This document shows positions 13,593-26,200 of a stretch of 64,000 bases of DNA, one piece after another (the first letter of the stretch is position 1; every line of letters begins with the position of its first letter). The notes beneath the pieces are model-generated. The model was not told the origin of the DNA and ran no database searches. It saw nothing but the letters and a program-made list of their open reading frames with translations. The stretch is from Saxidomus purpurata (Eukaryota > Mollusca > Bivalvia > Venerida > Veneridae), in assembly GCA_022818135.1 (NCBI GenBank), contig JAFMSR010000006.1:31524815-31588814 (forward strand), written 5' to 3'. The translations under genes were made by a program, and so were the position numbers.

Positions 13593-14440
13593 GATGAAAG
13601 CATTGGGAAATTGGATTGTTCTTGCTTTTATGTTTGTACCCATTTTTAGCGTATGTGTAAATAATTTAGGTAACCTCTGTAAAGTCTTGAACCAAACATG
13701 TAAGAAGGTAGACCAAAAGCCAGGATTTGCTTCCAACCTAGTTGGAATAGATACCTGAACACTTGATTTTAATAGAGTAAATATCAAATCATTGACAAAT
13801 GTTTCAAACAGATAGTTTAGATACTAGTTTTACGATCGATAGAAGCTCAATTGCCCATTCGCCTTCGATATCGACAGCTGTTGCAATGCATATAAAACAA
13901 GTACAAACGAGGGTCAATTTCTGAAGGGATAAATTTTGATTAAACAAATTTATTAAGGGACTATTACTTGATGATTTTTGGTGCCAAATTGTTTATGACT
14001 GTTTTAAGTTTTGCTACAGATCAGTTTAAAGGATCACACCAATCCATCGCGGGGGTTTGACTTTAAGTGTTCACATTCGTTTCAACAGATTTTGAAAAAT
14101 GTCATTAGGTGATCTATTGCTCCAAACTATTAAACTCTGACCATCAATTTCAGACAAACAATCATTTGGTAACCGTAACAAGCAGAGTTAACTAAGAATA
14201 TAGTTTATTTTGTCAATAACTGGTTAATGTATGACCATCTGAGATTAATCATGATGTACAAATTTTCATCGTATTTTCTTATAAAATTTAAAATTTAATT
14301 GTAACCAACGACGGAAAAAGAGTAATAATGATTACCAGTACCTCGTGATAATGTATGAGCTCTAATAAATACTGGATTTGGAGTTCATGGTCCAATAAAA
14401 TCTCAGTTCAGCCAAATTCTAAATTGCGCAAATTGATACA
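13593..14440. other. Intergenic sequence, no gene seen
   Basis: AT-rich sequence after the EML poly(A) signals. No exon-like open stretch with plausible splice borders and no recognised repeat was found by eye. Confidence 0.4.
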
Positions 14441-15119
14441 GCTTTAGTGGGGGTTTACACCTTCCAAGTTTCTTGTACAAGACATTAAGATAAGTACTAT
14501 TTATGTCTTGTACAAGAATTTTTCATATGTAAACACCCACTTTGAGCAACTTTTTGTCAGAATTTATGTGACATAATATGATAATTTTCTTGCATGAGAA
14601 TAGAGCCTGTTCTATTTTTTCACAATTTCTTGGCTGTCAAATTACTGATAAGAAGTGTTAGATGGGAGAGGTAGTTCATGTACATTTTTTAAAATTTTGT
14701 ACACAATGGCTTGGTCAAAGGACAAAGTTGACCAACTGATCAATTTATACCAGAAAAGGGAACATTTATATGATACAAGTTTAAAGTACTATCACACTGA
14801 ACAAAAAAGAGAGTTTTTAAGATGAAATTTAAAAGTCATTTTAATATGAATTGGTCATTCAATCAAAGATAAGAACACTTAATGCATTTGTTTAAAAACA
14901 TAGACCATTAATTTCATATTTTCTTTAAAAAAATCAGAAACTCGTCTGCATGCTAAAGACAATATTATGTGCTGAAGACATCTTCCCGCTATTTTGTGAT
15001 TAATTGTCAAAGGAATTCTTGCTAGATCTTGTGTAGAAAAAATTCTTGTACAAGTCATAACTTTGCCTTATCTTTAATGTCTTATACAAGAAACTTGTTG
15101 TATGTAAACGAAGCCTTAC
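14441..15119. mobile_element. MITE with palindromic ends
   Basis: Left end 14451-14494 (gggtttacac...aagtttcttgtacaagacattaagataa) matches the reverse complement of right end 15069-15110 (ttatctttaatgtcttatacaagaaactt...gtaaac). The left end is itself a hairpin: TTCTTGTACAAGACAT is followed by its inverse ATGTCTTGTACAAGAA at 14503-14518 and then 'gtaaacaccc'. The right end repeats this design near 15040. It has no coding capacity and is about 680 bp long. The target duplication is uncertain (TACAG on both sides is possible). Confidence 0.65.
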
Positions 15120-15582
15120 AGTAGATTGAAAAGAAAGGGTATTCCACTGACACAATGAGTAATAGCTATATATTGCAGATGAAGTAAGACGCTTTTCAAA
15201 TCTGACTGTCGCGTGAGAAGAAAGCTATCTGACAACACGTATCATATGATTCACGTACGAGAATTTAACATGATGAATAAAGGGCATGCGATAACGTTTC
15301 GTCACATGTTTTGAGATAACAAAAGTACTTTTAATTATCTCTTCTAAATACACTTTATGTTCCTCACCACTTCATATTAACATGGATGAGCATTCCGTCT
15401 AATATCTAACAATATCGATTATGATATATATTTAATCATTTTATTTCTCCTATAAACTTAACCGTGATATACTAAAATTAACAATTTTATATTAACTTTA
15501 TTATTTCGTCAGTCAAATCTATCGATGAACTTTACCTCGTGAAACTTAAATTTGTCTTTGTTATACGTCACTCTAATATTTC

Positions 15583-16622
15583 TTCCGTCAATTAAACGTA
15601 ATTGGAATAAGTGGAGGATTTATTCTTTTAAGTATAAACACTTAAAACTTAACTTAACCGTGTTCAAACTTACCCTTACCAATTCTATGCTTAACCGTTT
15701 TATTCCTTTAGTTAAATAAAACTTACCAGGTAACTTAACCGTGTTAATGTTTGTCAAGGATAACACAACTTCCTCAACCGAATTCATGGAAACTATCTTC
15801 GGGGCCCGAAAATTAAAAAAAAGGAGGAAACTATCTTCCTCGTTTGTGTCATTAAATGTCTACATATTTGAGATTCTAAATGCAGTTCTATACAAAATCA
15901 TTATTACGTAACTTGAGTTCCGATTCATTTTGTATGACAGATGTCACTTTGACATTAAGATCTGTAATCACGTGAACTCGTGAGCTAAGATAATTATCGT
16001 GTACCGGTTTCTTGACACATTCCTTCTTTTCTCCTGGGACATATTCTGTTTTGGCATATCGATTACGAATACCGCTTTTCACTGACACAGGATATAACAT
16101 AAAATTGAAATCAGTTCTGTGCCAACTATAGTATAGGTTGATTATTTGTTAGTCTTAAAAGTCCTTATCTCTTTTTCAAAATGAAATGTGTCCTTTCTGT
16201 CTTCTATAGTTTAGTATGTTACACAATGCAGAGAGGCGACGGTATAAACCTTTTACGCAACTGCTCAAGGATAAATACATAGATCGGTTCACGAAGGCAT
16301 TGTTTCCTATGGAATTTGGGAGAGAGAAGCCAATTTTTTTTTGCTCAGAAAAAAAAACATTTTTCCAAGGCAGAACAAAATTAGCATAGGTTCATTTGTC
16401 CGAGACCAGTGAATTTCTATTCGTGTCAAAGAAAATAAATGTAATTTAACTAATTGATCTTGTATCAAAATATCGTTCAGATATGTGCAAAATGAATTCC
16501 GAATACTTAAAACCATGCAGTAAAATATGACGTTGCAAAACAGTTTATGTTAAACACTTGTAAGTGTTTATACTTAAAATAATCAATTCTCTACTTATTT
16601 CAATTACGACGTAGTTTTAACG
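15583..16622. repeat. Imperfect inverted-repeat pair with 0.9 kb between arms
   Basis: The left arm 15583-15645 (ttccgtcaattaaacgtaattgg...ttttaagtataaacactta) matches the reverse complement of 16561-16622. The interior is AT-rich and non-coding, with the phrase 'aacttaaccgtg' at three places from 15458 to 15745. It could be another decayed MITE or two opposed copies of one repeat. Confidence 0.5.
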
Positions 16623-16903
16623 GTACATGTCGTCACGTGATGGGGACTTTAAACAAGTCCTGATTAACATGTTGCTATGTTTGAGCTCGCAAATGGTATA
16701 TAGCTCAATTAACGTGTACACAGTTGCACGATGTATACAACAAACACGCATTTAAACCTAAATTTGATTCAAGGGCAGACTAAGTTCAGTGATACACGGA
16801 TATTTCTGTCGGTGATCAACCCGTCCGAAATTTTTGGCGCAAATTAAATGGAATAAATGCTATAATCTTTCACACACTTTTAGGTAATTGTTAAGGTCTT
16901 AAG
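16623..16903 (+). promoter_or_regulatory. Presumed promoter and 5' UTR of secreted gene 1
   Basis: This is the interval between the inverted repeat and the ATG at 16904. It contains TA-rich stretches and CACGTGATG near 16635. No transcription start can be fixed from sequence, so the call rests only on position. Confidence 0.25.
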
Positions 16904-19089
16904 ATGAAACGATTGGCGACGGTGGCATTTCTTTTATTTTGGTCCAGTTTGAAGGCAACTCCTTTGTTACGCCGGGATGGTGCTGACAACCTTCCAGGTG
17001 AGATGTGTTTTCGTTTATATACCTCAATTTTGATTGTTATTTAGGCAGGAATATCCATAGTTTGAGTTATGTCTTTAATATGTCTCATACTTTATCTATA
17101 AACCACGTTCAACAAGCAGTAACGTGTCTTTAAAATGCCTTTCAGTCAAATATTTAGAATTTATCCCGTTTAGGGCCGTTCACCGTCCGTCATCCGTCGT
17201 ACGTCCGTTCACCATTTCCTTCAAACGACATCTCCGGACCGTTAATGATGATTGAACCTTAGCAGAGATGTTCCTTGCATGAAGCTCTATCAAAGGAACA
17301 CTGGTTGCTATGGCAACGGAAAGGAAAATCTTTAAAAGTCTTCTTCTCAAAAACTGGAAGACCCAGAGCTTATACATTTTCACGTAACATTGCATAATCG
17401 GCTTCTACTTAGATTGTTCGAAATAATGACCCCAAGGCCAAAGTGAACCAGGTCTAGGAGTCACTTGATTTTACAAAGGCTTATATAGAAAAAAGTTTTA
17501 AGAATCTTCCCCTTTGAAACTACAAAGCCTAGAGATTAGATATTTGGCACGTAGCGCGACCTTGTGGATCTATACCAAGAGTGTTCAAAACATGACCCGT
17601 GTGTTAAACGCACCTGCCCGGGGGTCATTTGATTTTACATAGATTTCAATGGAAAATCTTTAAATTCTTCTTCTCCGAAACCATAAGGTCTAGCACTTGG
17701 ATATTTGGCATGTAGTATTGCCTAGTGGACCTCTACAAAGAGTGTTCAAATCATGACTCCCAGGTAAAAATTGCCCCCCCCCCGACAGAGGGTCATGTGA
17801 TTTCACATAGGCTAATATAGGAAACATTTCAAAACTCTTCTTTTCTAAAACCACAAGGCCCAGAGCTTTGATCGGATTGTAGCATTGTGTAGTGGACTTC
17901 TGCGAAGGTTGTTCATGTCACAACCCCCTGGTCAAACTGGACCCTTTCTGCGATGCGATTTGTTAACCTTGTATTATAGCCCAAAATGAGCCAGATGAGC
18001 GATAGAGCATCAGTTTCTTAAAAGAACAAAAATGTATAAACAAGTTTGAGAATTTTAAAGGTCTAATACTAACGAAAGCGAAAATTCAAATATACTTTAA
18101 AAAAACACAGAAATATTATTAAGTTATTTTTAATAAAAAATGAAAGTTGGTATGTAGAAATTCTAAATAAACTCCAGTACTGTACAATTATTTTTCTATT
18201 CATTATGAACAAAGTTAAAAAGACCTGGGTAGCCATTTTGTCGAATCACTGAGATTTCAACATAATACACATACTTTTCTTCGTGTTCCAAACACTTTCT
18301 GTCAATGTTAAACTGCAAATCTTCATTATTTAGTGTCTTGCATAAGGTAATGTAATTGCCATTGAAATAACTGTCACTTAATTTTCACTTAGTAGTGGAC
18401 CTTTAAAGAAATTACATCACTTTTAGACAAAACATATAGCACCTTGCAAAAAAAGTTTTTGTTTTCATTTTCTGATATCGGGTATTAGATTTTGTACTCT
18501 GTGTACTAATAATTTGCTATTCATGTTGTGTTTGTTTATTCACAAAATTCTAAATATGATTCTGTAATTATAAAGGCCCCACCATATTGACTATTGTTGG
18601 TATGTTAAACCGAACGAAGAACCTTAATACAGAAGTTATGTGTATTTATAACAAAAGCAAGTTTTCGAATTAGGATTTCTTCACGATGCAATAAACATGA
18701 AAATAATGTGGAAGAATATTGCATATATTTTCACAAATATTTTAGACGTGTCGGTGCCGGAAGATGCAGCGCATGACAGAAGAGACGATGAAACAGCTGA
18801 TTTGATCGTGGATAATGATGTGAGGATTGCACATGTGAACAGTAACACAAAAAGTAACGAAGTAGAAGCCAACGACGAGTCCGGTTCTAGCGGTATTTTT
18901 CAGTCCATCTTAGCTCAAATGATGAAAGGTCACGTGACCGAAAACTCCCTCTCTCGGTGGATGGCGCAACTGAGAAATGCCATGGCAAAGGGGACAATTT
19001 CTTCTGACAAAGTCAACAGCTTTATGGATACTATAAAAGAAAAACTTACAGGCACTTCGTCTGTAGACACTTGCTGTCCTCTCGGATAA
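16904..19089 (+). CDS. Small secreted protein, unrecognised family, paralogue 1
   Basis: Two exons, 16904-16997 and 18746-19089, join in phase 1 (CCA G | AC) to give 145 residues. Exon 1 is a signal peptide (MKRLATVAFLLFW..., cleavage likely near A-T-P). Exon 2 codes an acidic linker (HDRRDDETADLIVDND) and then a conserved block from about residue 84: IFQSILAQMMKGHVTENSL, SRWMAQLRNAMAKGTISSDK, VNSFMDTIKEKL, ending ...VDTCCPLG-stop. The block contains two copies of an M-x-K-G-[HT]-[VI]-[TS]-x3-[LV]-x2-[WF]-M pattern, as in paired short helices. The gene at 20251-27168 is a clear paralogue in sequence and exon layout. It could be a peptide precursor, immune effector or structural secreted protein; function unknown. 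An in-frame ATG at 18697 lies in the intron and is not the likely start. Confidence 0.8.
17170..18015. mobile_element. Pearl-like tandem-core repeat element in intron of secreted gene 1
   Basis: It opens with 'gtccgtcatccgtcgtacgtcc' words at about 17186, followed by four tandem cores of about 165 bp (near 17342, 17515, 17669, 17838), each with a form of 'cttctcaaaaactggaag', 'cccagagctt', 'atatttggcatgtag', 'tgttcaaatcatga' and 'gatttcacatagg'. It ends near 'ccagatgagcgatagagcatc'. This is a repeat type I associate with bivalve genomes. It is decayed and non-coding. Confidence 0.6.
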
Positions 19090-19370
19090 CGTTATTGTTG
19101 TTGGCTTGCAATGAGACAAGAAGTGCACTGATTAAACTTAATATAAAGTTGAGTAAGAACGCTGTAAGATTTGTAACATGTTAATTTTGCTAATATCTAT
19201 GGTTTTATTTATGAGTATAACATAAAACCTGAAACAATTGAAAAAATATATAAGTGCAGTTAAGAAATGAAGAAACCGCTGGAAGTGACATCCGTTACAT
19301 AAATGATTTTGGTGAATATTAAAATATTTCTATAACTGCGAATTGCTTTTAATTCTGCCTCTTACGAAAA

Positions 19371-19376
19371 AATAAA
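19371..19376 (+). promoter_or_regulatory. Candidate poly(A) signal of secreted gene 1
   Basis: AATAAA lies about 280 bases after the stop of secreted gene 1, in an A-rich run (aataaaataaaatt). The placement is plausible, but the AT-rich context makes chance hexamers common. Confidence 0.4.
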
Positions 19377-20250
19377 ATAAAATTATTTTGTATTTAGAAA
19401 ATATTATTTGGTATTTACGAAGTCAGTACCATTTGTAGCATATATTTACCAAATCATATGAATTATTTTATTTTAAATACAAACTTTTTCAACAATTATG
19501 ACAAAGATGTTTCCACTTGAAGAAATGTAGATGTGTTTCATAATAGGTTACAGGTACTTGGTTCGCTCTTTGACCCTCGCTTAGCTGTAAGTCTTATTGA
19601 AACACATTTTGCTTTCACGAACATAAGGACTACGAAATCTTTAAAACAGATCAAAATATTCTACAAGATTAGTGTTGCTCACGAAGAGTACCTTTTTTCA
19701 GTCAGAAGTTAATCGACGTTTGGCTTACCGGCCGGTTAAAGTTTCGAACTTCCAGATCCGGGTGTACAACAGCGGTTTACAAAACATTTTCATCACTGAA
19801 AGCAATGATCTTTTTACTTTTTCTTATACTCTGATACATATCAACAATTTGTTAAATGTGTTAATTGTTTCATTGTTTTAAATTAAGTTAAAATATCACT
19901 TTTCGTTGTTTGTTTGTTTTTTCGCGCGTTAAATATTGTATTCGTCCGCTTTTTCATCAGACGCATTCAACGAATCTTTACATATTGCCCAATGTTTGCC
20001 ACAGAACCCTATTACCGAAATATTCAGGTCAGTATCTGACCATATTACCTGACTGAATCACGGGGAAATGTTATACAAACACATGATATTTTATCAAATC
20101 CATTTACGTCTTTGTTTACAAACATTAAACCTTAACAGGAAAATATTTGATGCGCTAGTAGTACAAAGTCCGAAAAATAGTGTTGAATCGTGAAACTTCA
20201 GAGTTTTAAACGGAATATTTCGTGTGTTTTTTTAACCGACTTAGTTGAAA
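19377..20250. other. Intergenic sequence between the two secreted genes
   Basis: AT-rich, with no supported exon. The last couple of hundred bases before the ATG at 20251 presumably hold the promoter and 5' UTR of secreted gene 2; no element is certain. Confidence 0.35.
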
Positions 20251-23200
20251 ATGAAGCGACTTGTAGTTCTGGGACTGGTTTTGCTGATAATGCCTGAAGG
20301 CTCTGAACTTAAGCCAGCTGACAGTAAGTAATTAGTTCTATTTATAGACTTATAAATTATTTCAGAAAACATAGTTTTTCTTAAAAGTTCTTCAGTTTTA
20401 GTCTATATTTCTGTAGAAAAGCTCAGCTGGTTCGAACATAAGATTTCGTTAACTCTATACATGTTCCCGTATCACGCGCTGTTATATTTCAATTATTAAT
20501 CAATTTTCGATCGCTCATCAGTGCTGTTCTTCGTCGCAGCACTTTACATTTCATCAGTGTAGACATACGTGACTCAATAGTGAAACAGAGAAAGATATTT
20601 TTCACTCTATCTTCTTGACAACTTTCTTGTGGATCTTTAATTAAATGTACATGTATAACAGAACTTTATCCTTTGTTTAATAAGAATTGCTTTTAGAAAC
20701 CCTTTTCTTATGTATTCGAAGTATCCTTTGTTTAATAAGAATTGCTTTTAGAAACCCTTTTCTTTATGTTTTCGAAGTAAAGTTCTGTGCGTAAACACTT
20801 AATGTCAAAACACTTTATAAAAATAAAAAAAAAAAATTCGAATTAAATAATAAAAATCATGCTATTAGCTTCTAATGACTGGTGACAATTTCATTTGACA
20901 AATCAAGTGAAGACTCATATTTTTCATATAAGCACGGAGAACCACGTTTATAGCTTACACGAATTCGCGCTTAACAATTTTTCAATAGCTTACAGTTAGA
21001 CAAATTCATTTAAAATATTTATTTATAGAAGACTTAGAAGAATATCAGCTTAGTGACATTTTTTTAAGTGTGCACCAGTATTACATGTACACAGGATTTC
21101 TTATTATTTTAAAGTTGTATTACCATTCAAAATGACCATTCTGCATAATGATCTCGTAACATTCTTTAAGCACCTTGACTACTTTCAAAATACGTCAGAA
21201 ATTACATGATATTATAATTGATACAGTAATTTGTCGCTCTCCCTTCGGTGGAGGTAATAAAGATATCTATCTATAAATGTATGAATAAAACTTACAACAG
21301 ACCAACACATGCAGTCTTAACGCAATTATTATGGATTGAATATGGCGTTCATGTGTGTTTGGGATGGATTAACAAAAGGTCGGAAATATGTTTTCTTAGT
21401 ACTTTTTAAACAGATGGTAGTATCATATTTCACAAAGCTATCGATCAAATACATTCTATAATTTTACATGCTCTGCATAAACCATATTAAATCAAAGCGC
21501 TGTGAGCGCTGAAGGCCTGGGGGCTATAGGTTAACTCCCCGAAAAACAACTTTTCACCTACGTGTTCTGCGTTGAATCTTACCTAAAGCGCGGGTCGAAA
21601 TGTGCAGAGGACGAAATTCAATATATGACACAGAATGAATGATTCACAAATATATGGGTGACAGGGAAGTTTGTTTTATTATGAAATGTACGTTAAATGA
21701 AAAATAATCACATAGTCAACATTATAAAATGTTTAAGCCAGTACAAATAATTCGATCTGCGCTTTGTACAACTTCAAGCGATATGATCTGATGATGTGGA
21801 TCGAAAATTATTGTGTACCAATGACAAGACCTTGAAACAGAAATAAACAAAGCAATACCAGCAATGAAATATAAATACAGTACTGTACAATGTGTATAAC
21901 AGAGAAAACCAAAAATGATTCTGGGTTACCTTGTAGTTGTAATCAGTGAAACCGTTCACTGGGCCTCGACATGCAGCGTCCTCGATAAATGGCGGGTGAA
22001 TTTGATCACGTTAGTTCCTTCTCGGGAATGTACGTAAATTATATCTTTTTTTAGAGACATTTATTTTTAGGTAAATATATATGTAATCGTTCGTAAATAA
22101 CAAAGTTGTCAATGAAATAACATCGGAAATTTGAAAATCAAACTACAAACTCTTATATCGAGCTTCGTACGTTTTCGTAAATTTCCGTAAATATCCGTAC
22201 TTTTCCGTGATTTGCATATGATTATCTTCCGTAATCAGCTAACAGCGCATTAATTTCTAAAACAGAAAAAAATGTGTAATGCAGCCCGTAAGCTATATAC
22301 CTTCCTGCAGTCGTTTGAAGTTTTATGTACTATTTTTATTTGTAACATGTTCTTATCATATGCGGCATTCAAACAGAAGATTGATCTGGTCTGTCTTGCA
22401 CTACTTTCGCATAGCGCATGTTTACAGTTGTTATTCGCACATAGCACGGCTAAAATTCTTGCAGGGTTTGAAATGTGGTATACTAACTTAGGCCTTGGGG
22501 ACTTTCAGTCCCCAGGCCAAAAACGAAGAAATTTAGTGCTACAAAAATGGTTACCAGAGTTAATGTGATGTCGCCGACCAAGGTGACAGTAATAGTTTTA
22601 AGTAAAACATGTAACATTGATTTATTGATACTGTGACAAAATAAATATTACCATATCTGTAAATGAAATATATTAACATGTATTAAACGTTTTCTTTTTC
22701 TATTTAAAACAATGAAACTGTTTTGCCTGTTAAAATTTAAACAAGTGACAGGAAATTGTCACAAAACCAGGTTTTCATTTTCCAGTCTGCTGGCCGAGCG
22801 CAAATGTGTTTTTAAAGTCAGTAGATATACATAATGTGAAAAAGAAACAAAGGTCTTCTTCTATATATTACATGTGTAAAAAAAGCAAAGGGCCATAATT
22901 CAGGCAAAATTGATCCAAACACAAAACCCAGACAATATGCACGAGGGCACTTGATGACAACAGTTCTGTGAGAGTTTGGTTTAAATATCTTGAGAAATGT
23001 AGGAGGAAGTGGGCACGTGACAGTATTCTTCTATATATACCATATGTGGAAAAAAAGCAAAGGGCCATAATTCAGGCAAAAATTATTTTAAAAAAACGAA
23101 AGAAAAAAAAAATTGTCATCTTACTGTAACAGAATACTCCAAAGTATACAGGACTGGTAATCCATTCTAAAAATAGACAGTAATAACAGAGTCTTCTCCC

Positions 23201-26200
23201 TTTTATAATAACAGAGTATTCTCCCTTTTATATATACTTAAATTAGGAGACACAAAATTGCTAACGGACGGACGGACGGACGACCAGGGGCAGAACATTA
23301 TATATTCAAAATTCTTTAGTTCACAATTATAGTTCTGTGAAAGTTTGGTTGAAATCCCTTGAGAAATGTAGGAGTTGCACACAGAAGAGTATTTCTCTAT
23401 ATATATTACATTATGTGGAAAAAAACAAAGGCCCATAATTCTGTCAAAAATGATCAAATCACAAAACCCCGATAATATGCGCCAGGGCACTTGGTGACAA
23501 TAATTCTGTGAAAGCTTGGTTGAAATCCCTTGAGAAGTGTAGAAGGAATTGCGCACAGAAGAATTACATATGTGGAAAAAAAACAAAGGGCCATAATTCT
23601 GTCAAAAATGACCAAATCACAAAACCCCGACAATATGCGCCAGGGCACTTCATGACAATACTTCTGTGAAAGTTTGGTTGAAATCCGTTGAGAAATGTAG
23701 GAGGAGTTGCGCACAGAAGAAATTGTTTACGCCCGCCCGCCGACATACCTCAATTTAATAACCAGGATTTTTCTTTTGGAAAACCTAGTTAAAAATGATA
23801 TTCAACCTATTTTGTTACGTATATTTTAGTTATATACACGTAGTCATTTCTATCTGAGTAATCAAACTATAATGGGTTTCTTTTCCGTTTTCAAAGCATA
23901 GATTATATTTAAGCCTATTGCAGTATGGGTGATTTAAAAAGGTAATATATCTTACTTTCTTAGGAAAAGAATTCAGAGTAAAATTAAAACTGCTTGTGTC
24001 GTGGGGTGGTGACACGGAAATAGTTTTGTCAATAATTTAGCTACGTACTACCGACCTTGCCTTCTTCAAATACTGTATTATAAGTACATACCGGAAACCC
24101 AGTTCATTTTTTTTCAAGAAAAAAGGGGGTTTTCATGTGAGTTTGATACGATTGCTCTCAAACTTCTTGATTCTGACCTGTGATCGAGTGCATAGTGGTT
24201 GTACGACCATGCGCCCGTCGACTTTACAATGTAAGTATTTCTTATTCACTCGGTCACCGGACTAAAATCATGCTCGGAATAGAAACGTCTTTAGCATCTT
24301 AAAATGAAATAAAAATTGGTTACACGACATTTATTAAAGAGACAAATAAAAGAGATATATTTCGATATTCTTCTTGAAAAATGATATCAAAAATTAATTT
24401 ACGTAATAATGTATGTTTAGCTTATTCCATTCACTCAGAAAAAAGAAAATAACTAGCTGATAGGTTTTACCCATTAAACTAAACAATATATTTTTGGCAA
24501 CATAATTGAATCACTAAACTAAGAACCTACTGTGACAAAGTATGATTTATAATTTCTTGCAGACATGTTTCTAAAATATGTTACATGTAGATCAATACCT
24601 TTTTTTACTTCTAAAAATTTAAAATAAGATATGCACATGCCTGAGCAGTTGTTCTTTGTGCATAGTAGTTTGAATTACGACTATCTTTAGGAACTTTCAT
24701 TCTGCTATTCAAAATGTAAATGCGGCCTTAAGATCTCGTCTGTCCGTTAACGAGAACGAGGAAATGTAATGCGATCGTGAGAAGTAGGCCTTTAGTTACT
24801 ATTTATACCGTTACCACGTTTCGTCAAAATGATGATAATGGCTTCAATGACCTTAACTTTCATACAAACTGCAATCCACTATTACTATGCAACTTATCAT
24901 ATTAGTTTTTCACATGCTGTGCTCTAAATTCTTATTCTCACGCTTTCTACGTCATGTAATTATGGGGTTTTACATATATCACTTTATCGCCAGTGTTTAA
25001 TATAATACACCGAATGCGGTTTAAGATAATTTATTTCATTTCAAATGATTACAAATTCGTTCTTAACCTTAACTTTGTGAAAGTGAACTTTTAACGAACA
25101 AGTTCATTCATTGGATTCCGCGGGGTATTATGATAGCATTTTACTATGAAAACAACTGTAAGCATCTTCAAAAACAAAAAAGGCTCCCAGCATCTTTATA
25201 TCCAAGAGACCAATGATAAACCCCGATTGGTATATCATCATAATTTTTTATAACTGGCCAATAGAAACGGGTGTTACACATAGATATTTTTGTCATTTCG
25301 AATTAACATGATAACGCCCAGTCTAAAGTACGGTGTTTATAGAAAAGAAAATATCTGAAAGTTGCGTCCCTTTAATATGATAACGCCATGGGCGTTCGGA
25401 AAAACATGGTTTGTATTGTTCAGTTTGAATATAACATTCAGCGTTTATATTTGGTCTCCGGCTTTCGCTTTGAATGCAACATGTGTTTTGGGGTTTTGGA
25501 GACGTTTCCAGATTAAGGTTCTTCTTATAGTGAAACTATTTCGTAAATACAGGCTCACTGGGGCGAGCCGGTGCAATATACGATTTTCCTGAGCGTTCAA
25601 TATTAACAGAAACTGAAGAATGATATCGTCGTTACCATTGCCTCATGGGATACTTTATTGAGTTATTCCCTTATTGGATAAAGTCCAAGTCTTAGATAAC
25701 AAATCATTTGGAATACAGTAAATTCATCGTTTGTTTTAAATACGGGTATCCAAGTTACAATTCATTGTTACTCCTACGTTAACTAAACCTATAGGAATGT
25801 CAATAATTTGAAATTAGGGTATTGAAGGAACATGCATCCAAATTGCAAAAGCGTTCAAAAGAATTACTTGATACTTCATACAGTAATAGACCATGATTAG
25901 AGTAAACGCAGTGTACAAAAACCATAACTTTACATTACCTATTTTTTCAATACTCCCCTTTGTTACATTTTTGTCTGAAGCATAACTAATAAAGTACTGA
26001 TAAAGAAAATATGTCCAAATTGCATACACTGAGAGGGGAACATTAAGGGGAAGTGCTGTTTCCGAGATCCATACTTCTACCATGCCATATTGGCCCTCTT
26101 GCTGCCACTTTCGTGTGGGCAGGGTGACTCTCAAAGGTTCTGAAGAAAATTCGTTCAAATAGCATACAATGAGAGACGACATAAGTGGATAAACCATAAC

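Noticed and set aside
18697..18745. ATG at 18697 as the start of secreted gene 1
   Set aside because: A good acceptor at 18745 in the phase of exon 16904-16997, and the same layout in the paralogue, favour the spliced signal-peptide start.
19075..19089. C-terminal C-P-L-G (and C-M-F-G in the paralogue) as a CaaX prenylation box
   Set aside because: Both proteins start with a signal peptide and should enter the secretory pathway, where cytosolic prenylation does not act; Gly is also an unusual last residue.
19075..19089. Relation of the C-C-P-L-G end to oxytocin/vasopressin-type peptides, which end in C-P-[x]-G
   Set aside because: No neurophysin domain, wrong position at the protein's end, and the paralogue has C-C-M-F-G; the likeness is four residues.
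22272..22568. 98-codon frame with hydrophobic stretches, as a small membrane protein
   Set aside because: It lies in an intron, ends in the GC hairpin region, and shows no paralogue, splice or codon-use support.
22868..23746. Overlapping minus-strand frames with S-[T/Y]-[F/L]-L-x-G-[F/I] repeats
   Set aside because: They are translations of a tandem-core mobile repeat with no start, splice or domain evidence.
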